Source of the DNA: Actinoalloteichus caeruleus DSM 43889
GTDB taxonomy: Bacteria > Actinomycetota > Actinomycetes > Mycobacteriales > Pseudonocardiaceae
DNA length: 64,000 bases
Reading direction: 5' to 3'
NCBI RefSeq assembly: GCF_000429185.2
Contig: NZ_AUBJ02000001.1
Span: 4,960,001 to 5,024,000, forward strand
Part shown: positions 24,770 to 34,400 of the stretch, piece after piece
Layout: every line of letters starts with the position of its first letter
How positions within the stretch are numbered: position 1 is the stretch's first letter
Position numbers and translations under genes: made by a program
Notes under the pieces: model-generated
What the model saw: the letters and a program-made list of their open reading frames with translations, nothing else
Told to the model about the DNA's origin: nothing
Databases searched by the model: none

Positions 24770-26130
24770 CGTCCGGTCGGAGGTTGGTCGCCGAGCACGG
24801 AGGGCGCGACCAGGCGGCCGTCACCGAAGACGTCGTCGGTCTCGAGCAGGTAGTCGGCGCGCTTGTGCTCGCCGTCGTCCTCGCCCTGTCCGCCGCGGCC
24901 TCGGGCACCGCCGCCGGCCATGCCGCCTCCGCCGCCGGCCGCGCCACCGCCCATGCCAGCGCCACCGCCCATGCCGCCGCCGGCGCCGCCCATACCGCCG
25001 CCGGCCATACCGCCGGGGCCACCGGGTGTGGAGCCGGGGCCGAAGCCGCCACCGCCGGGGCCGAAGCCGCCGGCACCGGGGCCGAAGCCACCGCCGGGGC
25101 CGAAGCCGCCGCCGGGGAGCCTGCCGCCGAACCCGCCGCCGGGCCCGCCCGGGAGGCGCCCGCTGCCGGGCCCGCCGGGGCCGCCGCCCCCTGGCGGCCT
25201 CCCGCCGGGCGGCATGCCGCCGGGGGGCATCCCGCCGGGGGGCATACCGCCCCACCCGCCGCCGGGGCCGCCGCCGGGGAGGGGGCCGGCGCCGGGGGGC
25301 AGGTTGCCGCCGGGGAACTGCCCGCCGGGGCTGGGGGCGACGAGGTCGGGGCGGACCGCGCCGGGTCCGTCTCCGATGGGGGTGACGGGTGCTCCGGGGT
25401 TGGGCGCGGACGGGCTGGGGGGCGTGTAACCGCCGCCACCGCCCCCTCCGCCGGTGCCGTTCCAGTTCATCCCGCCACCGGGAGTGCCGCCACCGTAGCC
25501 GCCGCCCCCTCCGCCGCCGCTACCGCCGACACTGGGCACCGACGGAGCGCCACCGGGGATCCCGTTCCCGATGGACTCGGGGTTGGTGGTGCCCTTGGCG
25601 GAGTAGGTGGTGCTGGGGACCTCCTCGAAGGAGGGGACGGACATCAGAACGTTGTTGGTCTCGTTCTGGTAGGTCTGCATGACCTCGCGGGCGGCCTCGT
25701 TCTCCGCTTCGTAGGCCTCCATGCGGTCACCGTGCCCGGTCCAGCTGGAGGGGAGGATGACCTCGAACCCCTCCTTCTTGGGCTCATCCTGTCCCTCGGG
25801 GATGTTCAGGACGGCGGAGGTGCGGTGCGTTCCCTGCGTGGAGATGCCCTGGCCGATCGCGCGTGCCTGGTCCTTCGCCTGCTCCGTGTAGGTGACCAGC
25901 GGCAGGGTCGCGGCACGAGAGTTCTCCGCAGCTTCGCCCTGGTGAGCGTCGGCCGCGCGGGTCATCGAACCCTTGATGTACTCCGCGAGGTCCCCGAAGG
26001 TCGTGCCGATGTTCTGCCAGGAGATGGAAGCTTCCGACTGGTCGCCGCCGTGGCCTTCACCGTTGATCTCGGTATGCAGCTGCTTCGCGGTCTTCCCGCC
26101 GAAATACTCACATGTGGTCTCGAGGTGCAT
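24766..26130 (-). CDS. PPE-like type VII secretion substrate with long Gly/Pro-rich C-terminus
   Basis: A 454-residue protein. Residues 1-~180 are predicted helical, with a Trp-containing helix (ISWQNIGTTFGDLAEYIKG), a QGEAAENSRAATLPLV turn, and later helices, matching the helical bundle of PPE-like partners. From ~190 to ~430 the sequence is almost only Gly, Pro, Met, Phe and Ser, including repeated MPPGG and GFGPGG units. A short acidic/basic end (ADYLLETDDVFGDGRL) follows. ATG 26130 has AGGAG 8 nt upstream; the open frame extends 24 codons further. It is flanked by a DUF3558 lipoprotein gene (2-bp gap) and espG (4-bp overlap). The Gly/Pro part could be a cell-wall spanning or adhesive segment; its function is unknown. 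Confidence 0.75.
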   Translation of the reverse strand: MHLETTCEYFGGKTAKQLHTEINGEGHGGDQSEASISWQNIGTTFGDLAEYIKGSMTRAADAHQGEAAENSRAATLPLVTYTEQAKDQARAIGQGISTQGTHRTSAVLNIPEGQDEPKKEGFEVILPSSWTGHGDRMEAYEAENEAAREVMQTYQNETNNVLMSVPSFEEVPSTTYSAKGTTNPESIGNGIPGGAPSVPSVGGSGGGGGGGYGGGTPGGGMNWNGTGGGGGGGGYTPPSPSAPNPGAPVTPIGDGPGAVRPDLVAPSPGGQFPGGNLPPGAGPLPGGGPGGGWGGMPPGGMPPGGMPPGGRPPGGGGPGGPGSGRLPGGPGGGFGGRLPGGGFGPGGGFGPGAGGFGPGGGGFGPGSTPGGPGGMAGGGMGGAGGGMGGGAGMGGGAAGGGGGMAGGGARGRGGQGEDDGEHKRADYLLETDDVFGDGRLVAPSVLGDQPPTGR

Positions 26131-26132
26131 GC

Positions 26133-26765
26133 CTACTGCTCCTGTGCTGCGGGAGGAAGCTCGTTCATAATTGCCTGGGCAACCTCGGTTGCGATCTGAC
26201 ATGCGTCGTCAGTCGGACCGGTCAGTGCATCGACCAGAAGCACCTGGTCATCGGCGATGCCCACGAAGAGTGGACACCGCGCCGAATCTTCGACGTCGTT
26301 AGTGTGTACTGCTGGGTATTCGCCGACCGTCCGAGGCTCGAACACGACGTAGTTTGAGTAGTTCGCGTACACAGTTGATAGGCCCTCGGGGACCGAGGAC
26401 GCATTCAGGGTGACGGAGCCGACGTCGTTGCTAAGCCATCGGCACATGTCGAGGGGTGCCTCGTCAAGCGAGTGGTTCGGACGTAGTTCTTTGGAGTCGG
26501 GGTCGTAACCAGCGCTGGTTGCGGCACCGTCGGACATTAGCTCACATGGTTCGAGTCCGGCGGCGTCAACGGGTGCCGAGACCGGCGGCGCAAGCTGACT
26601 TTGATTTTCGTCCGACCCTGCCGTTTCTCCCGGGGTGCTACTTACAACCGAAGTCTCCTCAGCGCTGCTCGTACTGTCCTCAGTGCTAACGTCCGCACAT
26701 GCTGTGAGGAGCAGAGCGAGAGGAGCCATAAGCCCAAGTACGATCTTTAGGTGACGGGACGTCAT
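26133..26765 (-). CDS. DUF3558-like lipoprotein
   Basis: A 210-residue lipoprotein: signal peptide with lipobox LLTAC (Cys23), a Ser/Thr/Glu-rich linker to about residue 65, then a globular domain with the paired cysteines usual in DUF3558 (EPCELMSD, MCRWLSND, ARCPLFVG, DACQIATEVAQAIM). The domain occurs widely in Pseudonocardiaceae and mycobacteria and is often next to type VII substrates. It lies between the PE-like and PPE-like genes on one strand. Base composition is clearly less GC-rich than the flanking kilobases. It may anchor or fold the secreted partners at the membrane; no activity is known. Confidence 0.78.
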   Translation of the reverse strand: MTSRHLKIVLGLMAPLALLLTACADVSTEDSTSSAEETSVVSSTPGETAGSDENQSQLAPPVSAPVDAAGLEPCELMSDGAATSAGYDPDSKELRPNHSLDEAPLDMCRWLSNDVGSVTLNASSVPEGLSTVYANYSNYVVFEPRTVGEYPAVHTNDVEDSARCPLFVGIADDQVLLVDALTGPTDDACQIATEVAQAIMNELPPAAQEQ

Positions 26766-26784
26766 GATGCGCTTGGCTCCTTGC

Positions 26785-27201
26785 TCAGATCGGGATGTAG
26801 CCACCCGCTGCTGCGCGGGCCCGATTGGCTGCAGCAGCAATCTCCTGGTAGGTGGGGGAGTTCTTGAACGACGTGATATCGCCCTCGTATTGGGGCAATG
26901 TAGCGGTGTCTTCGAGATTGAGGTACTCGGCCAACATCGATTCGAAGTGATGGATCGTCTGCATGAGCTCGTCCCGCAGCTGCATTGCGGTGCGGCCGAG
27001 GGAGCCGGATTGAGGCGAAGCTGCGAGTTCCCTGAACTGGTCCCCTGCGTTCAAGCTGACCGCGTCGTCCCCCCGCGAGGGCTTGTCCATGCCCATCCGA
27101 GTAGCGACCGTCTGCAGGTCCAGCACGCAATCCAGAGCTTCCTTGAGTTCCGCGATGGCCCGAGGCAGGGCCTCGGGGTCCACTTCGTAGCTGCCGCTCA
27201 C
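26785..27201 (-). CDS. PE/WXG100-like small helical protein, probable type VII secretion substrate
   Basis: A 138-residue protein without a signal peptide. Two long helices are predicted (residues ~8-50 and ~60-100), separated by a turn with no WXG but with a PSRGDDAV segment. After the second helix comes EYLNLED, which fits the YxxxD/E export motif of type VII substrates (Tyr then Glu four residues on). A third short helix ends in GGYIPI. GTG 27201 has GGAGG about 8 nt upstream. It is the first gene of the four-gene module with the DUF3558 lipoprotein, PPE-like protein and EspG, so it is probably the PE-like dimer partner. Family assignment rests on layout and motif only. Confidence 0.6.
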   Translation of the reverse strand: MSGSYEVDPEALPRAIAELKEALDCVLDLQTVATRMGMDKPSRGDDAVSLNAGDQFRELAASPQSGSLGRTAMQLRDELMQTIHHFESMLAEYLNLEDTATLPQYEGDITSFKNSPTYQEIAAAANRARAAAGGYIPI

Positions 27202-27536
27202 GGCGGTTCCTCCCCAGGAGATCTTCAACCAACAGCACACTGTGCGGGCGCCCGAGGCTGCTCGGGCCTCGCTGGCCCGCACGCCCCCTCGCGTCAGACC
27301 CTCGGCGACACCGCCGGGTCAAACAGCACCGTAGCAGCGTCACCGGTCCCGACAGGGGGAAACCGACCAAGCTGCCGCAGTCCTGCGGGAGGACCCGGGC
27401 GGAGCCTCCGCAGGATGTATGACGCCCGTGGAGGCCCTTGGGTTCCCGTGTGCGAAGGGCACGATCAGGTAACGGGCCTTCGGGGTGGAGCGGGGTCTGT
27501 TATCGCGGGTGGGGCCACGCCCCGGAGCCACTGATG
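27202..27536. other. Intergenic region upstream of the secretion module
   Basis: About 335 bp between the kgd terminator and the PE-like start. It should carry the module's promoter, but I see no good -35/-10 pair. No gene is supported here. Confidence 0.45.
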
Positions 27537-27576
27537 GGGACGGGCGGTCGGATCGTGTGATCCGACCGCCCGTCCC
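27537..27576 (-). terminator. kgd terminator
   Basis: A perfect 18-bp stem: GGGACGGGCGGTCGGATC (27537-27554) and its complement (27559-27576) with loop GTGT. It lies 28 bp past the kgd stop. Confidence 0.85.
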
Positions 27577-27603
27577 GGTCACTCAGCAGTGCCCGTCAGC
27601 GAG

Positions 27604-30600
27604 TCAGTCGCCGAAGGCCGAGGCCATGATCTCGGCCTGCTCGACCTCGTGCACCTTCGGCGACCCCGAGGACGGGGCGGCCATGGCCCGCCGCGACACG
27701 CGCCGCAGGCCCCGGAGGCGCTCGGGCAGCAGGTCCGGGAGGTGCAGGCCCAGGAACGGCCACGCGCCCTGGTTAGCCGGTTCCTCCTGCACCCAACGGA
27801 CGTCGGTGGCGTTCGGGTAACGCTCCAGCATCGCCGCCAGCTTCCGCTTGGGCACCGGGTAGAACTGCTCAAGACGCACGATCGCCGTGTCGTCCACTCC
27901 GCGCTTGACCCGCTCGTTGTGCAGCTCGTAGGAGATCTTCCCGCTGCACAGCAGCAGCCTGCGGACCGCGTTCGGGTCGCTCACCGTCGGGTCGTCCAGC
28001 ACCGACTGGAACTTCCCGCCGGTGAAGTCGGACACGGGGCTGACCGCGGCCTTGAGCCGCAGCAGCTGCTTGGGGGTGAACACCACCAGGGGGCGGTTCA
28101 CGCCGTCGAGGGCGTGCCGACGCAGCAGGTGGAAGTAGTTCGCGGGTGTCGACGGCATCGACACCGTCATCGACCCCTCCGCGCACAGTTGCAGGAACCG
28201 CTCGATGCGACCCGAGGTGTGGTCCGGCCCCTGGCCCTCATGGCCGTGGGGGAGCAGCAGCACGACGTCGGCGCGCTGGCCCCACTTGGCCTCACCGGAG
28301 GAGATGAACTCGTCGATGATGGACTGCGCGCCGTTGACGAAGTCACCGAACTGGGCCTCCCAGAGCACGAGGGCGTCCGGGTTGGCCACGGAGTAGCCGT
28401 ACTCGAAGCCGAGCGCGGCGAACTCCGACAGCGCCGAGTCGTACACCATGAAGCGCCCCTGGTCCTCGGCGAGGTTCTGGAGCGGCGTGTACTCGTTGCC
28501 GGTCTTCCGGTCGATCACGACGGCGTGCCGCTGCACGAAGGTGCCGCGCCGGGAGTCCTGCCCGGCGAGCCGGACGTCGCGACCCTCGATCGTCAGCGAG
28601 CCGAACGCGAGCAGTTCGGCGAAGGCCCAGTCGACGTTGCCCTCGCGGCTCATCTTCTCCCGCCGCTCCAACACCGGCTTGACGCGGGGGTGCGGTGTGA
28701 AGCCGTCGGGCAGGTTGACGTGGGCGTCGGCGATCCGGCGGACGACCTCCTCCGGCACACCGGTGTCGAGCTTGGTCGGCACGACCTGCTCGGACTCCAC
28801 GGAGGGGCTGGGCGCCGGTGGGTGCTTCTCCAGCTCACGCACCTCGTTGAAGACGTACTCGAGCTGGCTGGCGTAGTCCCGCAGGGCCTTCTCGGCGTCC
28901 TCGACGGAGATGTCGCCCCGGCCGATCAGGGACTCCGTGTAGGTCTTGCGGACGCTGCGCATGGTGTCGATGACGTCGTACATCTTCGGCTGGGTCATCG
29001 ACGGGTCGTCGCCCTCGTTGTGCCCGCGCCGGCGGTAGCAGAGCATGTCGATGACGACGTCCTTGCCGAAGGCCTGCCGGTACTCGACGGCGAGCCGGGC
29101 GACCCAGACGCACGCCTCGGGGTCGTCACCGTTGACGTGGAAGACCGGTGCGCCGATCATCTTGGCGACGTCGGTGGAGTACTTGCTCGACCGCGAGTGC
29201 TCCGGGGCGGTGGTGAACCCGACCTGGTTGTTGATGATGAGGTGCACGGTGCCGCCGGTGCGGTAGCCGCGCAGCAGCGACAGGTTCAGCGTCTCGGCCA
29301 CCACACCCTGGCCGGCGAACGCGGCGTCGCCGTGCAGCAGTACGGGCAGCACGGTGAAGCCCTGCTCGCCCTTGTCGATGCGGTCCTGCTTCGCCCGGAC
29401 GATGCCCTCGAGCACCGGGTTGACCGCTTCCAGGTGGGAGGGGTTGGAGGTGAGGGACACGGTGGTCTCACCGTCGCCGAACATCCGGAAGTACTTGCCC
29501 TCGGCGCCGAGGTGGTACTTCACGTCACCGGAACCGTGGGCCTGCCCCGGGTCGAGGTTGCCCTCGAACTCCCGGAAGATCTGGGCGATGGGCTTGCCGA
29601 CGACGTTGGCCAGCACGTTGAGCCGGCCTCGGTGCGGCATGCCGATGACGACCTCGTCCAGCTCGTGCTCGGCGGCCGTGTCCAGGACCGTGTCCAGCAG
29701 CGGGATGGTCGTCTCGCTGCCCTCCAGCGAGAACCGCTTCTGCCCGACGTACTTGGTCTGCAGGAACGTCTCGAACGCCTCGGCGGCGTTGAGCTTGGAC
29801 AGGATGTACTTCTGCTCGGCGGGGTCCGGCTTGGTGTGGGGGACCTCGACGCGCTTCTCCAGCCAGTCGCGCTCGTCGGGCTCCAGGATGTGCATGTACT
29901 CCACGCCGACGGTGCGGCAGTAGGAGTCGCGCAGCACGCCGAGGACGTCCCGCAGCTTCATCCGCTCCTTGCCGGCGAAGCCGCCGACGGCGAACTCCCG
30001 GTCCAGGTCCCACAGCGTGAGCCCGTGGGACAGGATGTCCAGGTCGGGGTGCTTGCGTTGCCGGTAGTTCAACGGATCCGTGTTGGCCATCAGGTGGCCG
30101 CGCGTCCGGTAGGCGTGGATCAGTTCCAGCACCCGGGCCGTCTTGTCGACCGAGCCTTCCGGGATGTCGCTGACCCAGCGGACCGGCTCGTAGGGCAGTC
30201 GGAGCGCGGTGAAGATGTCGTCGTAGAAGCCGTCCTCGCCCAGCAGCAGCTGGTGCACCCGGCGCAGGAAGTCCCCGGACTCGGCGCCCTGGATGATCCG
30301 GTGGTCGTAGGTGGAGGTCAGCGTGATGATCTTGCCGATGCCCAGGTCGACGAGGGCCTTGCTGCTGCTGCCCTGGAACTCCGCCGGGTACTCCATGGCG
30401 CCCACCCCGATGATGGCGCCCTGTCCGGCGGTGAGTCGGGGCACCGAGTGGTTGGTGCCGATCGTGCCCGGGTTGGTCAGCGAGATCGTGGTCCCGGCGA
30501 AGTCATCAGCCTTGAGCGAGCCGGTCCGGGCCTTGCGGATCAGTTCCTCGTAGGCCTGCCAGAACTGGAGGAAGTTCGTGCCCTCGCAGTTCTTGATCGA

Positions 30601-31365
30601 CGCGACCACGAGGGAGCGGGAGCCGTCCTTGCCGGGCAGGTCGATCGCCAGGCCCAGGTTCACGTGCTCCGGCGTCACCACGTGCGGCTTGCCGTCGATC
30701 TCGGCGAAGTAGCGGTTCATGTTCGGGAAGCTCTCGAGCGCCCGAACGAGCGCGTACCCGATCAGGTGGGTGAAGGAGACCTTGCCGCCACGGGACCGCT
30801 TCAGGTGGTTGTTGATGACGATGCGGTTGTCCGCGAGCAGCTTCGCCGGCACGGCTCGCACGCTGGTGGCGGTGGGCACCGTCAGCGACTGCTGCATGTT
30901 CTTGGCGATCGCGGCGGCGGCGCCCCGCAGCGTCCTGCGCTCCTCCTCCTTCTTCGCGGGCTTCGCGGGAGCGGCGCTCGCCGCGTCCTTCGGGGAGGGC
31001 TTCGCGGCCGGACGGGCCGTGCTCCTGGCGGGGGCGGCCGACCCGGCCGCGTCGTTGCTGCTCTTCGTGGTCTGCTGCACTGTCTTCTTGCCGTTGCGTG
31101 GGTGGTCGCCGCTGGCGCCAGCGGTGGCGGAGCCACCCTTGGGTGCCGGGGCGGCGCTGGAGTTCTTGCTGGTCAGCGTGCTCGACGTGCCGTCGGTCGT
31201 CCCTGTTTCGCCCTGGGCGCCGCTGTTCTGCGTTGGCTTGTAGTCGGCGAAGAAATCGTGCCAGGCGGGGTCAACTGATGACGGGTTGGTGAGGAACTGC
31301 TCGTACATCTCCTCGACCAACCACTCGTTAGGGCCGAACTGTGACGCAGGACTGCTGCTGGACAC
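27604..31365 (-). CDS. kgd: Multifunctional 2-oxoglutarate decarboxylase/dehydrogenase E1-E2 fusion
   Basis: A 1253-residue TCA-cycle enzyme of the actinobacterial Kgd/OdhA type. The N-terminal [20 protein letters not shown] segment (13-32) is typical of OGDH E1. An Ala/Pro/Lys linker (~50-145) follows, then an E2-like acyltransferase domain (~150-380) with the catalytic [13 protein letters not shown] (354-366) but no lipoyl domain. The rest is thiamine-diphosphate-dependent E1 ([45 protein letters not shown]). It decarboxylates 2-oxoglutarate and, with E2p/E3 partners, makes succinyl-CoA; the mycobacterial enzyme is restrained by the FHA protein GarA. GTG 31365 gives the family N-terminus, although GGGAG sits only 2 nt from it. 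Monocistronic. Confidence 0.96.
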   Translation of the reverse strand: MSSSSPASQFGPNEWLVEEMYEQFLTNPSSVDPAWHDFFADYKPTQNSGAQGETGTTDGTSSTLTSKNSSAAPAPKGGSATAGASGDHPRNGKKTVQQTTKSSNDAAGSAAPARSTARPAAKPSPKDAASAAPAKPAKKEEERRTLRGAAAAIAKNMQQSLTVPTATSVRAVPAKLLADNRIVINNHLKRSRGGKVSFTHLIGYALVRALESFPNMNRYFAEIDGKPHVVTPEHVNLGLAIDLPGKDGSRSLVVASIKNCEGTNFLQFWQAYEELIRKARTGSLKADDFAGTTISLTNPGTIGTNHSVPRLTAGQGAIIGVGAMEYPAEFQGSSSKALVDLGIGKIITLTSTYDHRIIQGAESGDFLRRVHQLLLGEDGFYDDIFTALRLPYEPVRWVSDIPEGSVDKTARVLELIHAYRTRGHLMANTDPLNYRQRKHPDLDILSHGLTLWDLDREFAVGGFAGKERMKLRDVLGVLRDSYCRTVGVEYMHILEPDERDWLEKRVEVPHTKPDPAEQKYILSKLNAAEAFETFLQTKYVGQKRFSLEGSETTIPLLDTVLDTAAEHELDEVVIGMPHRGRLNVLANVVGKPIAQIFREFEGNLDPGQAHGSGDVKYHLGAEGKYFRMFGDGETTVSLTSNPSHLEAVNPVLEGIVRAKQDRIDKGEQGFTVLPVLLHGDAAFAGQGVVAETLNLSLLRGYRTGGTVHLIINNQVGFTTAPEHSRSSKYSTDVAKMIGAPVFHVNGDDPEACVWVARLAVEYRQAFGKDVVIDMLCYRRRGHNEGDDPSMTQPKMYDVIDTMRSVRKTYTESLIGRGDISVEDAEKALRDYASQLEYVFNEVRELEKHPPAPSPSVESEQVVPTKLDTGVPEEVVRRIADAHVNLPDGFTPHPRVKPVLERREKMSREGNVDWAFAELLAFGSLTIEGRDVRLAGQDSRRGTFVQRHAVVIDRKTGNEYTPLQNLAEDQGRFMVYDSALSEFAALGFEYGYSVANPDALVLWEAQFGDFVNGAQSIIDEFISSGEAKWGQRADVVLLLPHGHEGQGPDHTSGRIERFLQLCAEGSMTVSMPSTPANYFHLLRRHALDGVNRPLVVFTPKQLLRLKAAVSPVSDFTGGKFQSVLDDPTVSDPNAVRRLLLCSGKISYELHNERVKRGVDDTAIVRLEQFYPVPKRKLAAMLERYPNATDVRWVQEEPANQGAWPFLGLHLPDLLPERLRGLRRVSRRAMAAPSSGSPKVHEVEQAEIMASAFGD

Positions 31366-31458
31366 GGCTCCCGTTCGCCTCGATCCATCTGCTCGGGGTT
31401 ACAGACACTATTTCTAGGCTAATCCTTCGCGGCGAACGGTTGTGACGAGACCACGGGG

Positions 31459-34400
31459 TCAGCCGGCCAGATGGCGTTCCTGATCGATCACTGAATCGAT
31501 ACTGTCACCCAGGTTACTCGTGGCTGACCACAGTCGGTAGTAGTAGCCGCGGCGCTCCAGCAGTTCCTGGTGCGGGCCGACCTCGACGATGCGGCCGGCG
31601 TCGAGGACGACGATCCGGTCCGCTCTGGCCGCGGTGCCAAGCCGGTGGGCCACCACGAAGGTGGTCCGGCCGGCGGACACGTGGCCACTGGCGGCCAGCA
31701 CGGCCCCCTCGGTGGCCGGATCGAGCGCGGCCGTCGCCTCGTCGAGCAGCAGGATGTCGGGGTCGACCAGTTCCGTTCTGGCCAGACCGACGAGTTGCCG
31801 TTGACCCGCTGACAGCTGGTTGCCCCGCTCACCGACGGGCTGGTGGAACCCCGAGGGCAGGCTGCCCACCATCGCGGTGGCGCCGACCGCCGCCGTCGCG
31901 CGTTCCACCTCCGCGCGGCTGGCCGTCGGACGTCCGTAGCGGATGTTGTCGGCCACGTCGCCGGAGAACAGGTGCGCCTCCTGGGGCACCACGCCGAGTC
32001 GACCGCGGAACCCCGCCAGGTCGTAGTCGCGGACGTCCACGCCGTCGACCAGCACGCTCCCCTCCTGCGGTTCGTAGAACCGGGCGAGCAGCTTCACGAG
32101 GGTCGACTTGCCGGCACCGGTGGCGCCGACCAGTGCGACGGTCTCGCCGGGTGCCACCCGGAGCGAGACCTCGGACAACGCGGCGGTCGAGGCCCCCGGG
32201 TAGGTGAAGCTGACGTCGCTGAACTCGACCAGCCCGGTCAGTCGGCCCCGCACCGGCACCGGCTCGGCGGCCGGCACGATCGACGTCGGGGTGCGCAGCA
32301 GCCCGCCGATCCGGCGCAGGCCGACCCTGGCCTGCTGGTACCCGTCGAACACGGTGGACAACTGCTGGATGGGCGAGAAGAAGAGCCGCAGGTAGAGGCT
32401 GAAGGCCAGTAGCACGCCGGGGGACAGGCCGCCGTCGGCGACGCGGAAGGCGCCCACGGCGAGGACCGCGGCCTGGGCGAGCTCGGAGAGCAACGCGATG
32501 AACGGGAAGTAGGTGGCGATGTAGCGCTGGGCGCGCAACCGCGACCTGCGGTAGGCGTCGCTGCGGCTCGCGAACACCGCGGCGGACCGCTTCTCGCGGG
32601 TGAAGGACTGGGCGACGCGGACGCCGGACAGGTTCTCCTGGAAGTCCGCGTTGACCGCGCTGATCCGTTCCCGCGCCTCGGAGTACGCGGCCGAGGACAG
32701 GCGGCGGAACACCAGGGTCGCCAGGACCAGCACCGGGACGGGCAGCAGCGCGACCACGGCGAGCGACAGGTCGGTCAGCAGGAGCGCGACCGTGATCCCG
32801 ATGAGGGTGAACAGGCTCACCACCGCGGTCGCCAACCCGGTCTGGAGGAAGGTGGACAGCGCGTCGACGTCGGTGGTCATCCGCGTCATGATCCGCCCGG
32901 CCAGCTCGCGTTCGTAGAAGTCGAGCCCCAGCCGTTGGAGGTGCGAGAAGCTGCGGACGCGCAACAGGTACAGCAGGGTCTCCCCGGCCCTGGCGGCCAC
33001 CACGGTCTGGAGGGCGACCGCCAGCAACGACACCACGACCACGGCGGCGCCGGCGGCCGTCGCCACGAGCAGCGCGCCACCGTCACCCTGCCCGACGCCC
33101 GAGTCCACGCCGTGCCGGACCAGCGTGGGGAGCGCGAGCCCGGTGAGGGCGTCAAGGGCGACCGCGACCACGGCCAGTGCCAGCGGCCACCTGACGACGC
33201 GGAGTTGACGGCGGAACCGGAACTCCGGGTCGGGGGCGCTGGCGTCCACACCCCGGAGGTCGGGCACGTCCCTCGCCGGCGGGAGCGCGGCCACCCGGGC
33301 GGCCAGATCCGGGTCGGCTTCCAGCGCCGGGCGGCTCGTCGTCCCGTCCTCGTCGGTGACCGCCGGCCACAGGTCCCGGCCCCGAGGCACCGTTCCCGGC
33401 CCGCCCTCCGGCTCGTCCCCGTCGTCGCCCGCGCCCTCGATCTCCTCGCCAGGGCCGGCGAGGAGTCGGCGGAACAACGGGCACCGCTGGTTCAGTTCGG
33501 ATTCGGTGCCGACGTCGACGACCCTGCCCCGGTCCAGGACCGCGATGCGGTCCGCGAGGGAGAGCGTGGAACGTCGGTGCGCCACGAGCAGGGTGGTGCG
33601 CCCCCGGGTGATCGAGCGGAGCGTGGCGTGGATCGCGGCCTCCGTGACGGGGTCCACGGCCGACGTCGCGTCGTCCAACACCAGGACCCTCGGGTCGGTG
33701 AGCAGGGCCCTGGCCAGGGCGATCCGTTGCCGCTGCCCCCCCGAGAGCGACATGCCCCGTTCGCCGACCACCGTGTCGTACCCGGCGGGGAGCCGGTCGA
33801 TGAACTCGGTGGCCTCCGCCGCCGCGGCCGCCGCCCTGATCTCCTCCTCCGTCGCCTCCGGCCGGCCGTAGGCGATGTTGGCGCGCACGGTGTCGGAGAA
33901 GAGGAAGGCTTCCTCGAACGCGACCCCGACCGCTCCGCGCAGGGAGTCCAGCCGCAGGTCACGGACGTCGACGGGGGCGTCCTGGCCGCCGACCCGGACC
34001 GACCCGGTGTGGACGTCGTAGAAGCGGGGGAGCAGCAGGGCGACCGTGGACTTGCCGGAGCCCGCGGCCCCGACCAGGGCCACCGTCTCGCCCGGTGCCA
34101 CCCGCAGGCTCACGTCGTCGAGCACCCGCTCCCGCCGGACGTAGCCGAACCCGACGCCGCGCAGCTCCACGGCCAGCGGTCCCTCCGGCAGTGCCACGGC
34201 CCCCTCGGCCTCCCGCACCTCGGGCTGGGAGTCGATCAGTTCGTTGACCCGTTCCGCGCTGGCCCTGGCCAACTGCGCGCTGACCACCATGTTGGTGAGC
34301 ATGCGGGCCGGACCGACGAGCATGGCGACGTAGGTGGCGAAGGCGAGGAAGGTGCCGAGGCTGATCTCGCCCCGCAGTGCCAACCAGCCACCGAGACCGA

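Noticed and set aside
25190-25260. A satellite or integration-site repeat
   Set aside because: The repeat encodes the MPPGG units of the PPE-like protein and has no flanking duplication or integrase gene.
24754-26199. A 481-codon Ala/Gly-rich frame on the plus strand opposite the PPE-like gene
   Set aside because: The low-complexity GGC/GCC DNA is open in nearly all frames; the minus-strand gene has the ribosome binding site, EspG coupling and helical N-terminus.
27589-31278. A 1229-codon open frame on the plus strand opposite kgd
   Set aside because: It mirrors kgd codon by codon, its translation is Val/Asp/Leu/Arg-rich without motifs, and kgd is certain. High GC third positions keep the antisense frame open.
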